A DNA stretch of 64,000 nucleotides, from assembly GCA_004352715.1 (NCBI GenBank), contig SCFE01000034.1, positions 1,415,896-1,479,895 of the forward strand. The letters run 5' to 3'. The notes beneath the pieces are model-generated. The model did not search any database, was not told where the DNA came from, and saw nothing but the letters and a program-made list of their open reading frames with translations. Both the position numbers and the translations under genes were made by a program. Of the stretch, positions 1-12,323 are shown one piece after another. The DNA comes from Hofstenia miamia. Its lineage: Eukaryota > Xenacoelomorpha > Acoela. Every line of letters begins with the position of its first letter. Position 1 is the stretch's first letter.

Positions 1-315
1 TTTTTCATCAGAGTAAGATAAATAGTCCCTTGCATATATGAATTTAAATTGCTTGTTTTTAATAGTTTTGTTACTAATATATGTACACAGTGCATGATCA
101 CTAAATGACTCAAACATTAAGGATTTGAAGGAATCATCAGAATAGTAAAAATGTAATCAATTAAATTGTTCATTCGAGTTGGACAAACTGTATTAACACA
201 ACGAAGATTACAAGTAGCAGACATTTCATTTATAGAATTTCGTTCATATGAATTAAAGTAATTAATATTAAAGTAACCGAATATATAATTTCATTAAGAC
301 AATTATGCCAGTAAT

Positions 316-1231
316 CCGGTTAGCTTTAATCTATTGGATGAAAAAATGAAAAAAGTGATAAAAGCTTATTGTTAGCTTGAGAAAAAGAGAACGTAAGCTC
401 TTCTGAAAAACTACTTCTGCATGCATCAGCAATCTCTGATTCTAAAATATTTTCAATAGATGAAATTGAACATTTTGATGCAATAATACAATGATCAGAT
501 GGGTTGTGTAAATATGAATACTTTTAACAAATGTGAGATCCAAAATATTTCCATTTTTATGTGTGGGAAAATTTATTATTTGTTTGTAGTCTTCCAAACA
601 TGAAATAAAATCAATTTCATAATTATTTATTGAAAAACGATTTACTCAATCAACCTGTAGTATATTAAAATCGCCTTGAATAATTGTTGAAATTCTTTGA
701 AATTTAGCTTCAGAAAATCTTTTAACATCAACTCTGTAACTACTCGAAGCAGGCGGATCATAAACACAAATAACAAGCAGTGTATAAAATCCAAATTTGA
801 AAAGAGCTCCACATAAAAAATTAATATCTTCTTTGAAAGGAATGTCTATAGAAAAGTAAGATTTTTACACAAAATTAAGCAACCACCATGGTTATAAGAA
901 TTTAACCCATCTTGACGAGCTACAAATCTATATGAAATAAAACTTTGACAATTTATTTGAAGAAGAATTAGTGGTAGTCAATCTTGTAATAATGGAACAG
1001 GTTTTCCATCAAGGTAAAGAACCAAATTTCGTATCTTAAATCTATCTCTACTTATACCAGAATTAATTAATTCATACCTTTTTTTAAATTTTACGTTCAG
1101 TTACTTTATCTTCAGTTGAAAGCTCAGATCGAATGAAGATTGAATTCATAGAGATATTAGTCTTTAGTTTGTATGCATTTGCAAGTATACAACGTTTAGC
1201 CCACTCTGAGCTTAGTTCAACAAGTACACCA
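316..1231 (-). pseudogene. Non-LTR retrotransposon fragment (ORF1 end + APE endonuclease), deleted copy
   Basis: This stretch is a near-identical but internally deleted copy of the element at 24266-25372. On the minus strand it first reads the end of ORF1 (motifs LVELSSEWAKRC and STEDKVTERKI), then pieces of the endonuclease. Compared with the longer copy it lacks about 26 bp near 508, about 40 bp near 710 and more than 100 bp near 930, so the endonuclease frame is destroyed. At 1231 the homology to ORF1 stops abruptly and joins a sequence matching the 3' tail of the same family, as expected if a 5'-truncated insertion landed directly behind an older copy. Non-functional; the family assignment rests on the better-preserved copy. 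Confidence 0.75.
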
Positions 1232-1620
1232 CAATAGTATCTACTATTGAGTAGGCAAAGGAATTCCATATACCAAAATTTAGAACATAGCGTGAAATAA
1301 CAGCATATTAGCACTTTCAGCGAAACAATGTAATAGTAACTAAAAATTGAGAATACATAGCGTCTAAAGTTGTAAACACGTAACTGCATATTAGTGGAAG
1401 CATGAGAATTTACATTGAAATTACTGCCAAAGCAGTACAGGCTAGAAGTCAACTAATGAATATAATGAACATCACTGGATCAGCTGAAACTCCGGAGAAG
1501 AATGGGCTTACGTAGGGTTTAGACTCCCGAGAACACCTATGGGAATACCCCATTACGCAACCCCCGTAGCAAGCTTAGCTGATCATGACCATCTGATAAT
1601 GTATTGAGGCAAGGAAAATA
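1232..1620 (-). repeat. 3' end/tail of a non-LTR retroelement, diverged copy
   Basis: The segment next to the junction (GCCTACTCAATAGTAGATAC on the minus strand, then CACGCTATGTTCTA upstream) matches the 3' region that follows the RT C-terminus at 23091-23165. Further upstream on the minus strand a short GC-richer block (1476-1590) reads in one frame with motifs GYSHRCSRES and VSPFFSGVSADP. This could be the eroded RT C-terminus or an untranslated tail. The block also has paired segments (GATCAGCT with AGCTGATC, and ATGGG with CCCAT). Confidence 0.5.
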
Positions 1621-2071
1621 ATGACCGTATTAGGCATTAACTAAAAGTATATTAACTGATCGCGCACAAGGTTGCCCTATTTATACAAACTACTAACTAA
1701 CTAAAGCATTAAATATTATACAATAACCTGCCAATGGCAGAACTAAAAATAATGTCTGTGCATTACTTGATGCATTATTTGAAATAATCCATTCACATTT
1801 CTAGAATTTTGTGCAATTAAAAGAATTCGAATTTCCTGAGATGATTATTAGCAGGTCAGTATCAATCTGAGAAAGAACCACATATAGAGATAAGGAACAA
1901 CTATCTTAAAAACCAAAAATGCTTAGCAAGACTGAATTTTTAATTTTTTTGAAATTTGGAATACTTGGACTAATTACAAATGCTGCAGAATCTTATAAAC
2001 GAAATTGAAAGCATGATTTTTTGAAATTTAGAATTAATAAACATAGTTATCAATGCGCATAACTATTTGTC

Positions 2072-2470
2072 TTTAAATTTTACACTTTTTAAGAATTTGT
2101 CCAATTCTCTCTATACCTAATTTTCGGTAATCATGAGGTATTTGTCCCCTTTAAACTTTTACACTTTTTAAGAATTTCTCCAATTCTCTCTATGCTAATT
2201 TTCGGTAATCATGAGGTCTGGGTCCCATGCGAACAAAAAACGCATTGAGACAGACAGCGATGCACAAAGTAATAGTCACTGTGCTGCCAATACGGGGAGT
2301 ATGGAATTCATGCGTGTTAATGGGTTTTAAAACTTAAACGAAAAAGGAGACAATATTCTATCCTGAGGTACCCCTATTTTTCCTGAGCTATGAGCACTTC
2401 AATTATTTTCAGGAAGAAATTAAAAATTTTAAATAGTTCCTAGGCCGTATAATGTTAATGATGTTCAATT
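2072..2470 (-). repeat. Interspersed repeat family R1, reverse copy with an internal tandem duplication
   Basis: A diverged, reverse-oriented member of a repeat family also found at 6965-7620 (-), 31908-32411 (+), 33724-34226 (+) and 58570-58915 (+). Shared landmarks are the ACTTTGYGCAY...CTCAAT core and the TTCTTAAAAAGTGTAAA-like stretch. A piece of about 70 bp, containing CCAATTCTCTCTAT and TTTTCGGTAATCATGAGGT, is repeated twice in tandem (2072-2139 and 2151-2218). No coding capacity recognised. Confidence 0.5.
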
Positions 2471-2479
2471 CTTTGCATA

Positions 2480-3255
2480 TGCATTACTATAATCTTTTTC
2501 ACGTTTTCAAAAAACAGAGATAAAAGTTTTTTCGAACTTCTAACCCCTGATTTTTAAGGGGTTTGATACCACTTATTCGAATGACTATGAAGTAGACAAC
2601 TGTGTGCTGTGGTATAATTCAAAATCACCAAATTATTGAAGTTGAGGTTCAGTATATTTTAATATTTCACCCTAGCTTTGAATTAAGCCTAACAATAGAT
2701 ACAAAAAGGCAGTTATTTTATTCTACCGACCATTTCATGAGAAGGACAAATCCTGCAATAGAGAAGGAAATTTCAATATTTGGTGGCCATAAAGGCTTCC
2801 CCAGCATTAGAGGTGGCCTTAGCCACCTCATCTAAATGTTGACGATGTTGAAACTAAAGAAGTTAGAATTGTTCACAAAGATAAAAATAAAAGTACGCAT
2901 ACAGAAGCTAAAGCTTTATATTAATAGTAACATAGCTAGTGTAGTACTTAAAATTCATCACTCATAAATATATTTCTCTTACTCTGTACAAATTACTTGG
3001 GAACAAAATATTGTAATTTTATTCAAAAATGGGGGATAGCTATGTTCAACTTGTTATTCAATATATTTATACATTACGTGAATTGTAATAAAAAGAAAAA
3101 TAGCCTATATTGACATGAATGTTAATATATATATATAGATATATATATATATATGTAAATATTTATACTGTATGTACATATTTCCAACTACAACGCACCT
3201 AACCAACGCGCAATTTAACTACTAAACTGAACACTAAGACATGAATGAAGTCACT
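2480..3255. other. No recognisable gene; (TA)n microsatellite at about 3126-3153
   Basis: AT-rich sequence with an imperfect TA dinucleotide run. One 77-codon open frame at 2602-2835 (+) has no recognisable motif and no splice or promoter support, so it is not annotated as a gene. Confidence 0.5.
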
Positions 3256-3638
3256 TCAGATAAAAATCCAACAAAATTCTTTGCTAGCAGTATATTCATC
3301 AACTAAGATATTGGAAAGATTGTTACTATTAATTCTTATTGCCATATTGGGAAAGTTTTGCGATTTTATTATATAGCCTTTTGCGCAACTTCCTTTTTCC
3401 AATCTAAAGCTGGCATCCTTCCTGAATAACTCCTTTGTTGAATCTGTCACCAGGAGAATCTCTACAAAATTATGACGAATGTATAGATTTGTTCCCCGAA
3501 ATGAAATCGTATCATTATCAGTGAAGCCGGGAGAAGGCGTCTGAAATGTTGTGGCGTTATTTAAACTTAAGATAAGCCTGAGATTGCTTGCTTTGATACA
3601 AAGGGATTCATTTATCATAGGGCGAATGACAGCAAAAG
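3256..3638 (-). CDS. Terminal exon with an AbfB/beta-trefoil-like repeat (secreted or sugar-binding type)
   Basis: The open frame runs to a stop at 3256. A good acceptor (pyrimidine tract then CCTATTTAG) ends at 3639, so this is best read as a last exon of about 127 codons rather than a whole gene. The middle reads ISFRGTNLYIRHN, then LFRKDASFRLEKG, then YIIKSQNFPN with another IRINSNNL. This resembles the repeats of AbfB (arabinofuranosidase-B type) beta-trefoil domains, which have the pattern SFRS-N-P-YIRH...LF-DASF and bind carbohydrate. The match is by eye to the family pattern. The complete fold needs three repeats and only about two are visible, so upstream exons on the minus strand probably carry the rest. 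The frame continues upstream of the acceptor with a hydrophobic stretch that is likely intron. Confidence 0.45.
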
Positions 3639-3739
3639 CTAAATAGGAATACAATAATATTGAATAATTGTTCGTGATTTTATCAAGACTAATCAAGACT
3701 AAGGAAAAGGCCATAAAAAGGCGAAACACTTAGGATTAG

Positions 3740-6700
3740 CAGAAGTCATCATGACTTTCAAATTTACAATTTTTAACTTCATTTATTGTATTTCATTTAA
3801 ATATTTTTAAGCACTGGTAATTGTTAATATTGTAAATATATTTTTACTGAATATAAAATAATTTCTTCATAAATTTTAATTATTTGGTTATTAAATATTA
3901 CTATCTCAATTAAAAAACTTGATCCATTAGCAAAATATCGGAAAAAAATAAAATGCAAAACTTCTATTTACTTGAAAAAAACTTGACTATTTTTACCTTT
4001 TCATAAGAAGACATATTAGTTGTTTTGCACAGATCGTTCAAAATCATACATTTGACAAAAGGATACACTTTTGCTTCAAAAGAACTATGATGAAAGCAAA
4101 ACTGCTGGAAAATCTAAAAAATTGTTTTAACATATATGACAATATATTTTTGAAGAGCTTTCAAGAAAATTCAAAATAATAGCAGACAATAAAGCGATAT
4201 AATTCATCAGACTGATAACCTAATTTTCCACGATTCAGTAATGACCAAGACTTGGTTTAATTTGAAAGTGCAACAAAATCTAGATTTCCTTCATAACATG
4301 GTTTATTTGCTTTAGAATCAATGTTCTGATAAAAAATCAGATGGTAAAAAATACCCATTGTGAACAAAATAGTTGCATCTTTGTCAAAAATTTGCTGATA
4401 AAAATTTAGAGTTGGAACACACCTTTAAGTAGAACCGCATCTATCCAGGAAGTCCTTATTATTTATGTCAATATACACATTCTACACATGTGAGAGTAGT
4501 TCTTTTCTAAATCAACAAAATCTTGACATTTTAACCTTAGAAAGCCTAAGTGGTCAGATTTGATCACTTTCATTCTTTGATCTAAAAAAATGCCAGCCTA
4601 TGAGTCATTACGTGATCATGATCAGCGACATGTATTAGTTTGACGAATTTGATGTTTTAACTTTAAAAAAGAATTTTAGCAAAGCGTTTGATGGCATATT
4701 ATTCGATTGCAATCCTTAAACGGCCATGCTTAGCATTTATGTTATACACTATAGCCGAAAACATTAGCTAAGGCCCATCAAGAAATGGAAAGAAGCCATT
4801 AAGGCGAAGTCTTACAAACTATTTGTGACGATATAAAAATATTGATTGTAGGAGTTTGGGAAATTGTGGAAGTCAATATTCACCAGCTTAATTGGAATTG
4901 GAAGCATTCAGATCCTTCTTTTCGAATTTAACCTTCTTTTGATGCAAGGACTATCCGATCGTGTTTCTTCATTCATGACATGAGTCAAGATCCGTTCAAG
5001 ATTACTTTTTAATATATATTCGTTTTGATGAAAACCGAGAGAATATCTTAAAAATTTAGGTATACCACAGATATTTTTTAAATATGTCGAGAAAATGTAA
5101 AAGCAATGTCCCTTCCGTTTTCCTAAAACTTGATGAAAAAGTGTATACCCAGCAAAGGTCTCTCTTTAGTCTGATTGTTTTTATGCAAAGCAAATATGAA
5201 ATTGAGTTTTGGGTGCTTAGTGAGAAGCTTTGAATTTCCTTACAAAGGGACATAACATTGTTTTGATAACTTTTTCAATCTTTCCAACTTACCGTATTTT
5301 TAAAGAAAAAAGTAGCTGTGGTTGGTACGGTGAGCAAAATAGACGAGAATTTTGTATTTAAAGGAATTTTAATTCTCCACACAATTGTAAAGCTCCAAGT
5401 TTTTTGTTTGAAGAATAAAGCAGTTCTGTGGATCAAATGGCGCCATTTCATTGCACAAAGAATGCTACAAAACATTTGCTATTTGCTGTATTTGGTAATG
5501 TGTTTGGTATGGCATCTGCTAATGCCAGAAATCTCTGTTAAATAACAAAGCTAAAAGATGTTTTGCGAAAAATATTTTTGCTTCAGTTGGAGGAGGAGCT
5601 CTTACAGAAGCATGTCCAAGAAAAATAACCCTTTAAATGAGATCAGTATTTCTTAAGGAAATGCGCAATTTACAATAATTTTAAAGAAAACTGGGATACG
5701 TGAAACAAATCAATGGCTAAATAAGGTCATCTTAACTTGTGGCACTTGCAGCAGGCGAACATGAGTAAACTAGAATTTTCGTTTATGGAAAATATGTGTG
5801 TATATTCATTTGCAATGACTGTATGTAACTGGAACTAAAATGGAAAGCAAGCTCATTTTGTTTTGTGATAATCTATTTCATTTTGCAAAGTTTTTCTGAA
5901 GGTGGTAATATAAACATTTAAGGTATTTCAAATTTCAGACTTTCTAGTGTTAAATGTGAAGGTACACGATCCATTGTTTCCTTTTCAAAAAAATCAACTA
6001 AATGAATATAGTTGTTGTCACCCATCAAGTCGCGGATCCACCTTTTGCTCAAACGGGGGGGGGGGCGCTATCANCAAAAAAGTAAGAAAAATAACAAAAC
6101 AAAAAGTTTGTATATAAAAAATAATAGATTTTGCTAAACGTTTTCAAGACTGATCTGAAGAAAGCAATGTAATACAAAACTTGAATATAATATTTTTCAG
6201 TCTTTATAGGGAACTGACATTAGAGTGTAACCAGCAAACCTCTTTTCACCCATAGATGATCTTAAGAAGGTTTTTACTTTTCACAAAATAGAAAATGACC
6301 TCTAACCTTCACAACTTGTAATGGGAAAGGTGCATTCAAGGGCACCGTGAGAAATTTTTTCGAGGTTGGGAAAATATTGTTTTCACAAGTGTGATACTTT
6401 ACAAATCTGTTCTTGTTCAGATGACGATTGTATTGTAAGTGAGTGGCGTCAATAACCAGAGCTGGAATTTTGCTGATTTTTTAGGCCCACAATAAACCTT
6501 AGGCCCAAGCCTGACCCGGCTCACTTCAAAATACTAATTATTCGGACCAAGCACGGCCCAGCCCAAATTATTTTTGCTTTTATGCCACTGATAGTGTCTT
6601 TTGGCACATAGAGGTCCATAGGCACTACAATATTAATTTGATTGGATAATTTTAAAAATGTATTGATTCAATACGTGCATAGCTGCATATCCGCTTTAGT

Positions 6701-6960
6701 CCGTCAACAATGCTTATTCAATTCTGTTAAAATTCTAATTGCATTGCAACCTTATTACAATAAACGTGTCATACATGACCATAGGCATGTGGGCTAGGGA
6801 GTTCAACACTTCCATGTGAGCCCCTCTTGTAAATGATTGTATTTGGCTACCAAATAGTATTGAATATGCATTTTCACAAATGTTTCCATTGAAGGCAAAA
6901 ATGCTTAAATTGTTTTAAATTTACATGTTAGAAGTAGTGCACCAGCCACTAATGCAGAGC
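3740..6960. other. No recognisable gene; AT-rich spacer with a G homopolymer and a single N
   Basis: Several short open frames occur on both strands, but none shows a domain, and the overlapping frames at 5275-5545 are antisense shadows of each other. At 6055-6065 there is a run of 11 G followed by a single N at 6074, a probable contig join or base-call failure. Confidence 0.5.
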
Positions 6961-6964
6961 AGAT

Positions 6965-7620
6965 TAAATTTAACTTTAAACAACCTAGCGTCCGTTTTAA
7001 AGAAGCGTTTTTCCACAAATTAAACACAATTTTCTCCAAGCCTACTTCCAAATTTCAAAATCCTGGGCATGGGTAGGTCTATTGGGGAACATGATTTAAT
7101 GCAATTTTGAAAATTTCTATTAAAGCTTATTGCTGTAGCAGAGATTGTTGAATAAATTAACAAGTTTTTTTAAGAAATGTTCGAATTTTTGAAAAAGTTT
7201 TACATTCTCTCTATACCTAGTCTTAATGTATTTAGAAGATTTTGAGCCCCAGGAGGCAACAGAGCACTTTGACTGTTTCTTGATATGTGCAAGAATATTC
7301 TAAGCCCATTAAGGCGTGACGTGCGCAAAGTCAGATGTGAATGGCAGCAATGTTGAATTTTGCATTGCATGCAACTTTTGTTCTAATGTTTGTTTATTGT
7401 ATTCAATATATAGAGACTTCGCGTAACAGCACACCTCGATAAGACAAGGCCACCGCGCGGATTTAGAGCGAAAAAGAAAGAAAACACTTTCCTCTATCCT
7501 GTGGTGCTTTCAGATTGAGCACACCATTAATGGTTTTTGAGCTATAAGCGTTTAAAAAAATTTATAGAATAATGAAAATTTTTTAACAATCCCCAGGCTG
7601 TTTAAGGTTAAAGAGAATGT
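6965..7620 (-). repeat. Interspersed repeat family R1, reverse copy
   Basis: The reverse complement aligns well with 58570-58915: ACTTTGCGCAC near one end, TTAGAATAT then CACATATCAA, and GACGCTAGG near the other end. It is also the better match to 2072-2470 in the flanking part (7345-7620), where both have CTATCCTG, TGAGCTAT and CAGGC/TAGGC landmarks. No protein is encoded. Confidence 0.55.
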
Positions 7621-7842
7621 TTGCAAAGTTTAAGTTTTCAAGTGAATTTTTTCTTGTATTTCAAATACCAATTAAAATATTAGTCCCAAGCCCGACCCAA
7701 CTTTATCCCCAGCCTAACTCCAACCCTGTCAATAACATAATAGTTTTAGAATAATGTTCGCTTTAAATGACATTAGTTGGTCTTCCACTTTATTTTGTCT
7801 AGTACAAATTTTAATAAATAGAAATTTTAAGTAAATATATAT

Positions 7843-7868
7843 TACATATATATATATATATATATATA
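7843..7868. repeat. (TA)n microsatellite
   Basis: A run of alternating T and A after an AT-rich stretch. Similar runs occur at 3126-3153, 15348-15362, 20320-20334 and 58492-58508. Confidence 0.9.
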
Positions 7869-7940
7869 GGTCGTGAGAAAACGTTACACTATCAGTTGTT
7901 TATTGTAGAATCGTAAGATTACTTAGGAGCATTATAACTA

Positions 7941-8215
7941 ATGGTAAATCCAGTATTTGAACTCAGAAAGTTACTCCATAGCAAAGAAAATCCAATAAAT
8001 ATCCTAACTAATCTTCCGATTGTAACTTACACAAAAACTCCACCATTGGTAATTAAACTATTTTCTTTAGATATACATAACATAACAGACAGTCCACCAA
8101 TTCCACACGGCATCACGCTAATGATCTATCACCAACTGATTGACTCCTTAATAAACAGTGCTGCCCTATGTGTCTCAGTTTTATCATTATTAGCTCAATA
8201 AAGTTTGTTATCCCC
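7941..8215 (+). repeat. Interspersed repeat ending in an AATAAA-like tail
   Basis: The stretch around 8095-8215 matches 56213-56340: both contain ACACGGCATCACGC, GTGCTGCCCTA and the shared end CTCAATAAAGTTTRTTATCCC. The common end contains AATAAA, which suggests a retroposed transcript or SINE-like 3' end. The 86-codon open frame here has no recognisable domain and is probably incidental. Confidence 0.45.
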
Positions 8216-8219
8216 ACCT

Positions 8220-9500
8220 ATAACCTATAATCAAATATAATATAATTTAATAGCATGTAATTGCAATGCATTCTTGAAAGCCAACAGGCATGATTTAACT
8301 ACAGTGTAATAAATTATGTGCTTTGTACGACCAAGTTGAAATGAACAAGTTTTTATAAACAATAACCAAAACCTAATGCGACCATACTTTAGGAAGTTTG
8401 AAGTCAGAAGTTATGAGCCACCTCTGTGTTCACAATTCCCAAATTATTGCCTAGATTTCAAATAAAGAACAATTAATTAAACAAGAGAGCAAAATAACAC
8501 TAGCACAAAGCTAAAACTAAATTGATCCCATAATGATCACTCAACAGTTTTTCTCTCTAGCTTTTATGCAACGTGAATTATTACTTGCTATCTGTTTATA
8601 ATTGCACAATCACTGATCTTCCCTCACAAAGTTTTATTAAGCAACATAATATTTACATATTTGGAATCAAGAGGACTATTAATTGAACTGTACTGCTTCA
8701 AATAACTAATCACAAAATTGAAGTTACAAATGGATAGAACTGAAAATTTAAATATGAAGTACACTTTTTTCAAATGGAGAATATATACTACTAATGATCA
8801 ATAATAATAGCATAATGTTTCTCAAAGTGAATAAATATTCATTTGATATTAGTCTCTCTTGGTTTATTTAATCACCACAACTAAGGCAATACAAATAAAT
8901 CTCACCATAAGCTTTTGATATGAGTCTCTACTTGCAAAATAAGTAATCATTAATGTAGATACCTTAATTGTTTCCTGAGTGGCTTAACACTTTACATTAA
9001 CAGCTATAATTGAGTAACTGCTGGATATTGGCCAGAAACCTTGATTCAATCAAGAAGGAAAGTGATATAGAGTCAGAAAGGAGTCATCTATAGAATTATT
9101 CTTAATTGCAACCTAAATAATAGCAGTGGATTATTCATGAATTATTTTTAGAGCAGGGCTAGTTGTTGACCTTTTTGGTCACTTTTTAGAAAGCATTCTT
9201 CTGGTGTACACAATTCTGTGAGAAAATGTTCCACAGTTGTAAGAAGCTTGTATGTGTTCAGCAGATTGTTAGGAGATCCATTAATTTCTTTTTTCTTTAC
9301 TACTTTCTTTTTTGTCTATTTGAAATAGTTTAAGTTGAAGAATTTTTTTTGCATTGATTTTAGCTTGGATTTGTTCTCTCCATCAGTATATACCATTGTT
9401 AATTGCTTTGTCCTTTTTTGCCACACTGAATATTTTTTAGCCTTGCAGTTTTAAGTTATGCCCATTATTGTTGAAGTGTTGATATCCATAATTTGGGGAT
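8220..9500. other. No recognisable feature
   Basis: AT-rich spacer without long open frames, recognisable repeats or splice-supported exons. Confidence 0.5.
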
Positions 9501-9506
9501 GCAGCC

Positions 9507-11980
9507 ATGCTGATTTCTAGTAGGAAATCACTTACTCCTGAATCTTTGTTGATTAATTGTTTTTTAATACTTGCTCAATTTACTAATGCAAGCCTACCAA
9601 GTGTTCCTGCAAACTCTTCAACTAGTAGAACTAAGTTAGATGCAGATCAGCTAAACCTTCCATTAAACAATAACAGTTGTTCTCAAAAGAAAGCCAGGCA
9701 GCAATCCACTTTCAGTTAACACATTCTACACCTGCCACAAAGTAGAGGCAGAGTTGATACGCATAAATATTGTGTTAATTGCTGAGCACTTCACTAAGTG
9801 TAAGAAGGAGCTAGTTGAATCCGTTAGAGTGATAAAGGTTTCCATTAAAAATTTGGCAGCGATTAAAAACCATCAGGAGGATCAAATGCAATATTTGAGT
9901 CAGGTGATTATCAATAAAAAGATGCCACTACCACTATCTGTGATGGCAAGCCTGATCATGAGGTTCTGTATTGGAGAGAAAAGGGAACAGCTGAATAATA
10001 GAGTTCCAATGGTGGATGGCAGAGAATGAGAATATCATAGCAAGTTCCATGTACTGGAGACTGAGATTTTTTAGTCCAGTTAACAACTCATACTGAAATG
10101 AGAAGAATGAGCTTGAGAAGAAATTGATTATGTCAATCCAGAAAATTCTTGTAACTCACTCAGCTGGAAAGTTATCAAAATGATCCAGCTTATATATTAG
10201 AACTGTCCTTTGGGAAGATATCACTGCTCAACTGATCAACTACTATATGAGATTCAAATGTCACATGAATTATGTGATAAGCAAAACATTGCTCAATGTT
10301 ATTTAAGAAAAGTAATGTACCAGACTTCTTTGCAAAGGCAATCATGTGGATCATGAGTATATTTCTAATGAAAAATAACCAGCTCAAATACTAATGTCTA
10401 GGGAAAACTGAGAAGATTTCTGTGGTAAGAAGAAATACAAAATTTCACTAAATCTGATAAATTTGAAAACGAAAAATTTCGATTGGTTACTATTGAGAAC
10501 CTCAGTCTTGATATCACTGCACAAAACTACTTATCAATATAAACAGTTATTTGCCTGGTTAGTAGAACAATTTCATAGAGTCAGAAAAAGCTCAAAAATG
10601 TTCATGACTAACATTACTGGAATCTTTCACTTTGATGCTCAAATATTCTTTGATTCCTTGTGGAAATATATGTGGGGAGTCACTAGTGAGATAAAATACA
10701 AATTATATGTAACTGAAAAAGGCCCACTGTGCATTAAAATTTGATGAAATTGTGGATGCATCTAAAAACAATATGTTGAACTAGCAAAATAACATGATGT
10801 ATATGTGATGAATGATACAATATTTAGCATGTTGGACAATTTTTTATCCCATGAGTTCATATAGCAAACTTCATGAAATGTATGGTATGATTACCAATAA
10901 AACAACAAAATGCTGATAAGTATCTTTGAAGCACAAATAAAGCCACCAGAAGAGTTCTACATAGAAGAAGAACTATTGGGAATGTTGAAAGTATCATTAC
11001 ATCCTATAATTATGGAGCTGCTAGAAGACATGTATTTGGAAAGCAAACTTGGACACATCCCTCATCAAATGCTACACCAGGAAATTACAGAAGAGGAACA
11101 GATAGCTATCATTGAACAAATTGAGAAACCTCTACAACTGGGTATAGTACTAAGGAAGTTTGAATATATGGATGATAATGATACAGTCTCACTGATGTAA
11201 ATGTTTTAACTGAAGCTTACACACTTAATGAGTTCAAGAAAATGAAACAACTGGGCAAAGGCTTAGCATTAGATGTAGAGTCAATGTCAGCAAAATTTTT
11301 TATATGAAAGAAGGTTGTAGATAGTCTACACTATGAAGGTCTCTACTAGATTCTAGCAAGGAGTAAAACAGCTATGATTGATTATCTGGTAATTGTTGGA
11401 GCTGTGAAATTATGTTTAACTAGAAATGATTTTGCAACACTCAAGAAAAGAGTGATGAAGGAAACTTTTCTATGTATACCACCTTTGACAGTCTGTACTT
11501 CACTACTACAGTCAATGTGGAGATTAAAAAAATTAACAACTGCATTCACATGGAAATGCCAATGAGAGGTAATTATGTCAACAACATTAGAGATGCTGTT
11601 CAGAATATGAAACTACATATCTTCAAGAAACTAGAAAAGTGTTGGTAGAAGTCAACAATAAGCAATGTGTATTTATTGATGGAGAGCTCACAAGTCAAGG
11701 TCTATTCAAAAATGTAATGCTGATCCATCTACAATTAATCCAAATCAAAACTGTTATTAAGGAACTCAACCCATGCATGCTCATGTGGATGCCTACTTAT
11801 GTCCTTTAGAAAGAATAAAGAATATGCTACAACAGAATGTGAAGTAGTCATGCATCAAACTGAACAATTTCAATTCACAAAGCTGAATACATGTAAAAAA
11901 TCATTAGCTGGAAAAATGATAACGATGGTCTACAGATCATTAACTGGTACACTTACTGTGCTTAATTAGTTTACATTTGC
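9507..11980 (+). pseudogene. Decayed coding-like region, unrecognised
   Basis: A series of plus-strand open frames (9507-9719, 9754-10029, 10463-10744, 10910-11200, 11374-11565) lies in sequence that is less AT-rich than its flanks and has protein-like composition. Examples are KCKKELVESVRVIKVSIKNL at about 9793 and EEFYIEEELLGMLKVS at about 10945. Frames shift repeatedly without convincing splice sites, and in-frame stops are common, so this looks like one old gene or transposon in the plus orientation. I could not assign a family: no catalytic or zinc-binding motif is visible. Confidence 0.3.
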
Positions 11981-12323
11981 GTGGGCATGTAATATTGCAG
12001 CAATTTATGGTGAAATAATAAGGGTTTTTGCCTTTTGTATCTTTTAAGAACTTTTTTTAGTTTGGATCCAATAAATTGGAAACTTTGGCAAATTGCTCAG
12101 TTTTGGTGGCATGATTTTAAGCTTCTTAATTTGGGGAGGTTTTAGATATTTGATATAATTAATTTCATAAATTGTAAATGCAATTTTATTATTTTTGATT
12201 TTTAAATAAATTAAGTTTAAAAGTTTAAGCACCATGTAGAGATTGTGTGTTTGTATATAAACTTAAAGCAGCATAAATTGTGCTAAATTTTTGCAGTAAA
12301 ATTATCAATAGACACGGGTTGTG

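Noticed and set aside
1476-1590. tRNA or hammerhead ribozyme
   Set aside because: Inverted repeats exist, but there is no cloverleaf with A/B boxes and no CTGATGA...GAAA core in the right order.
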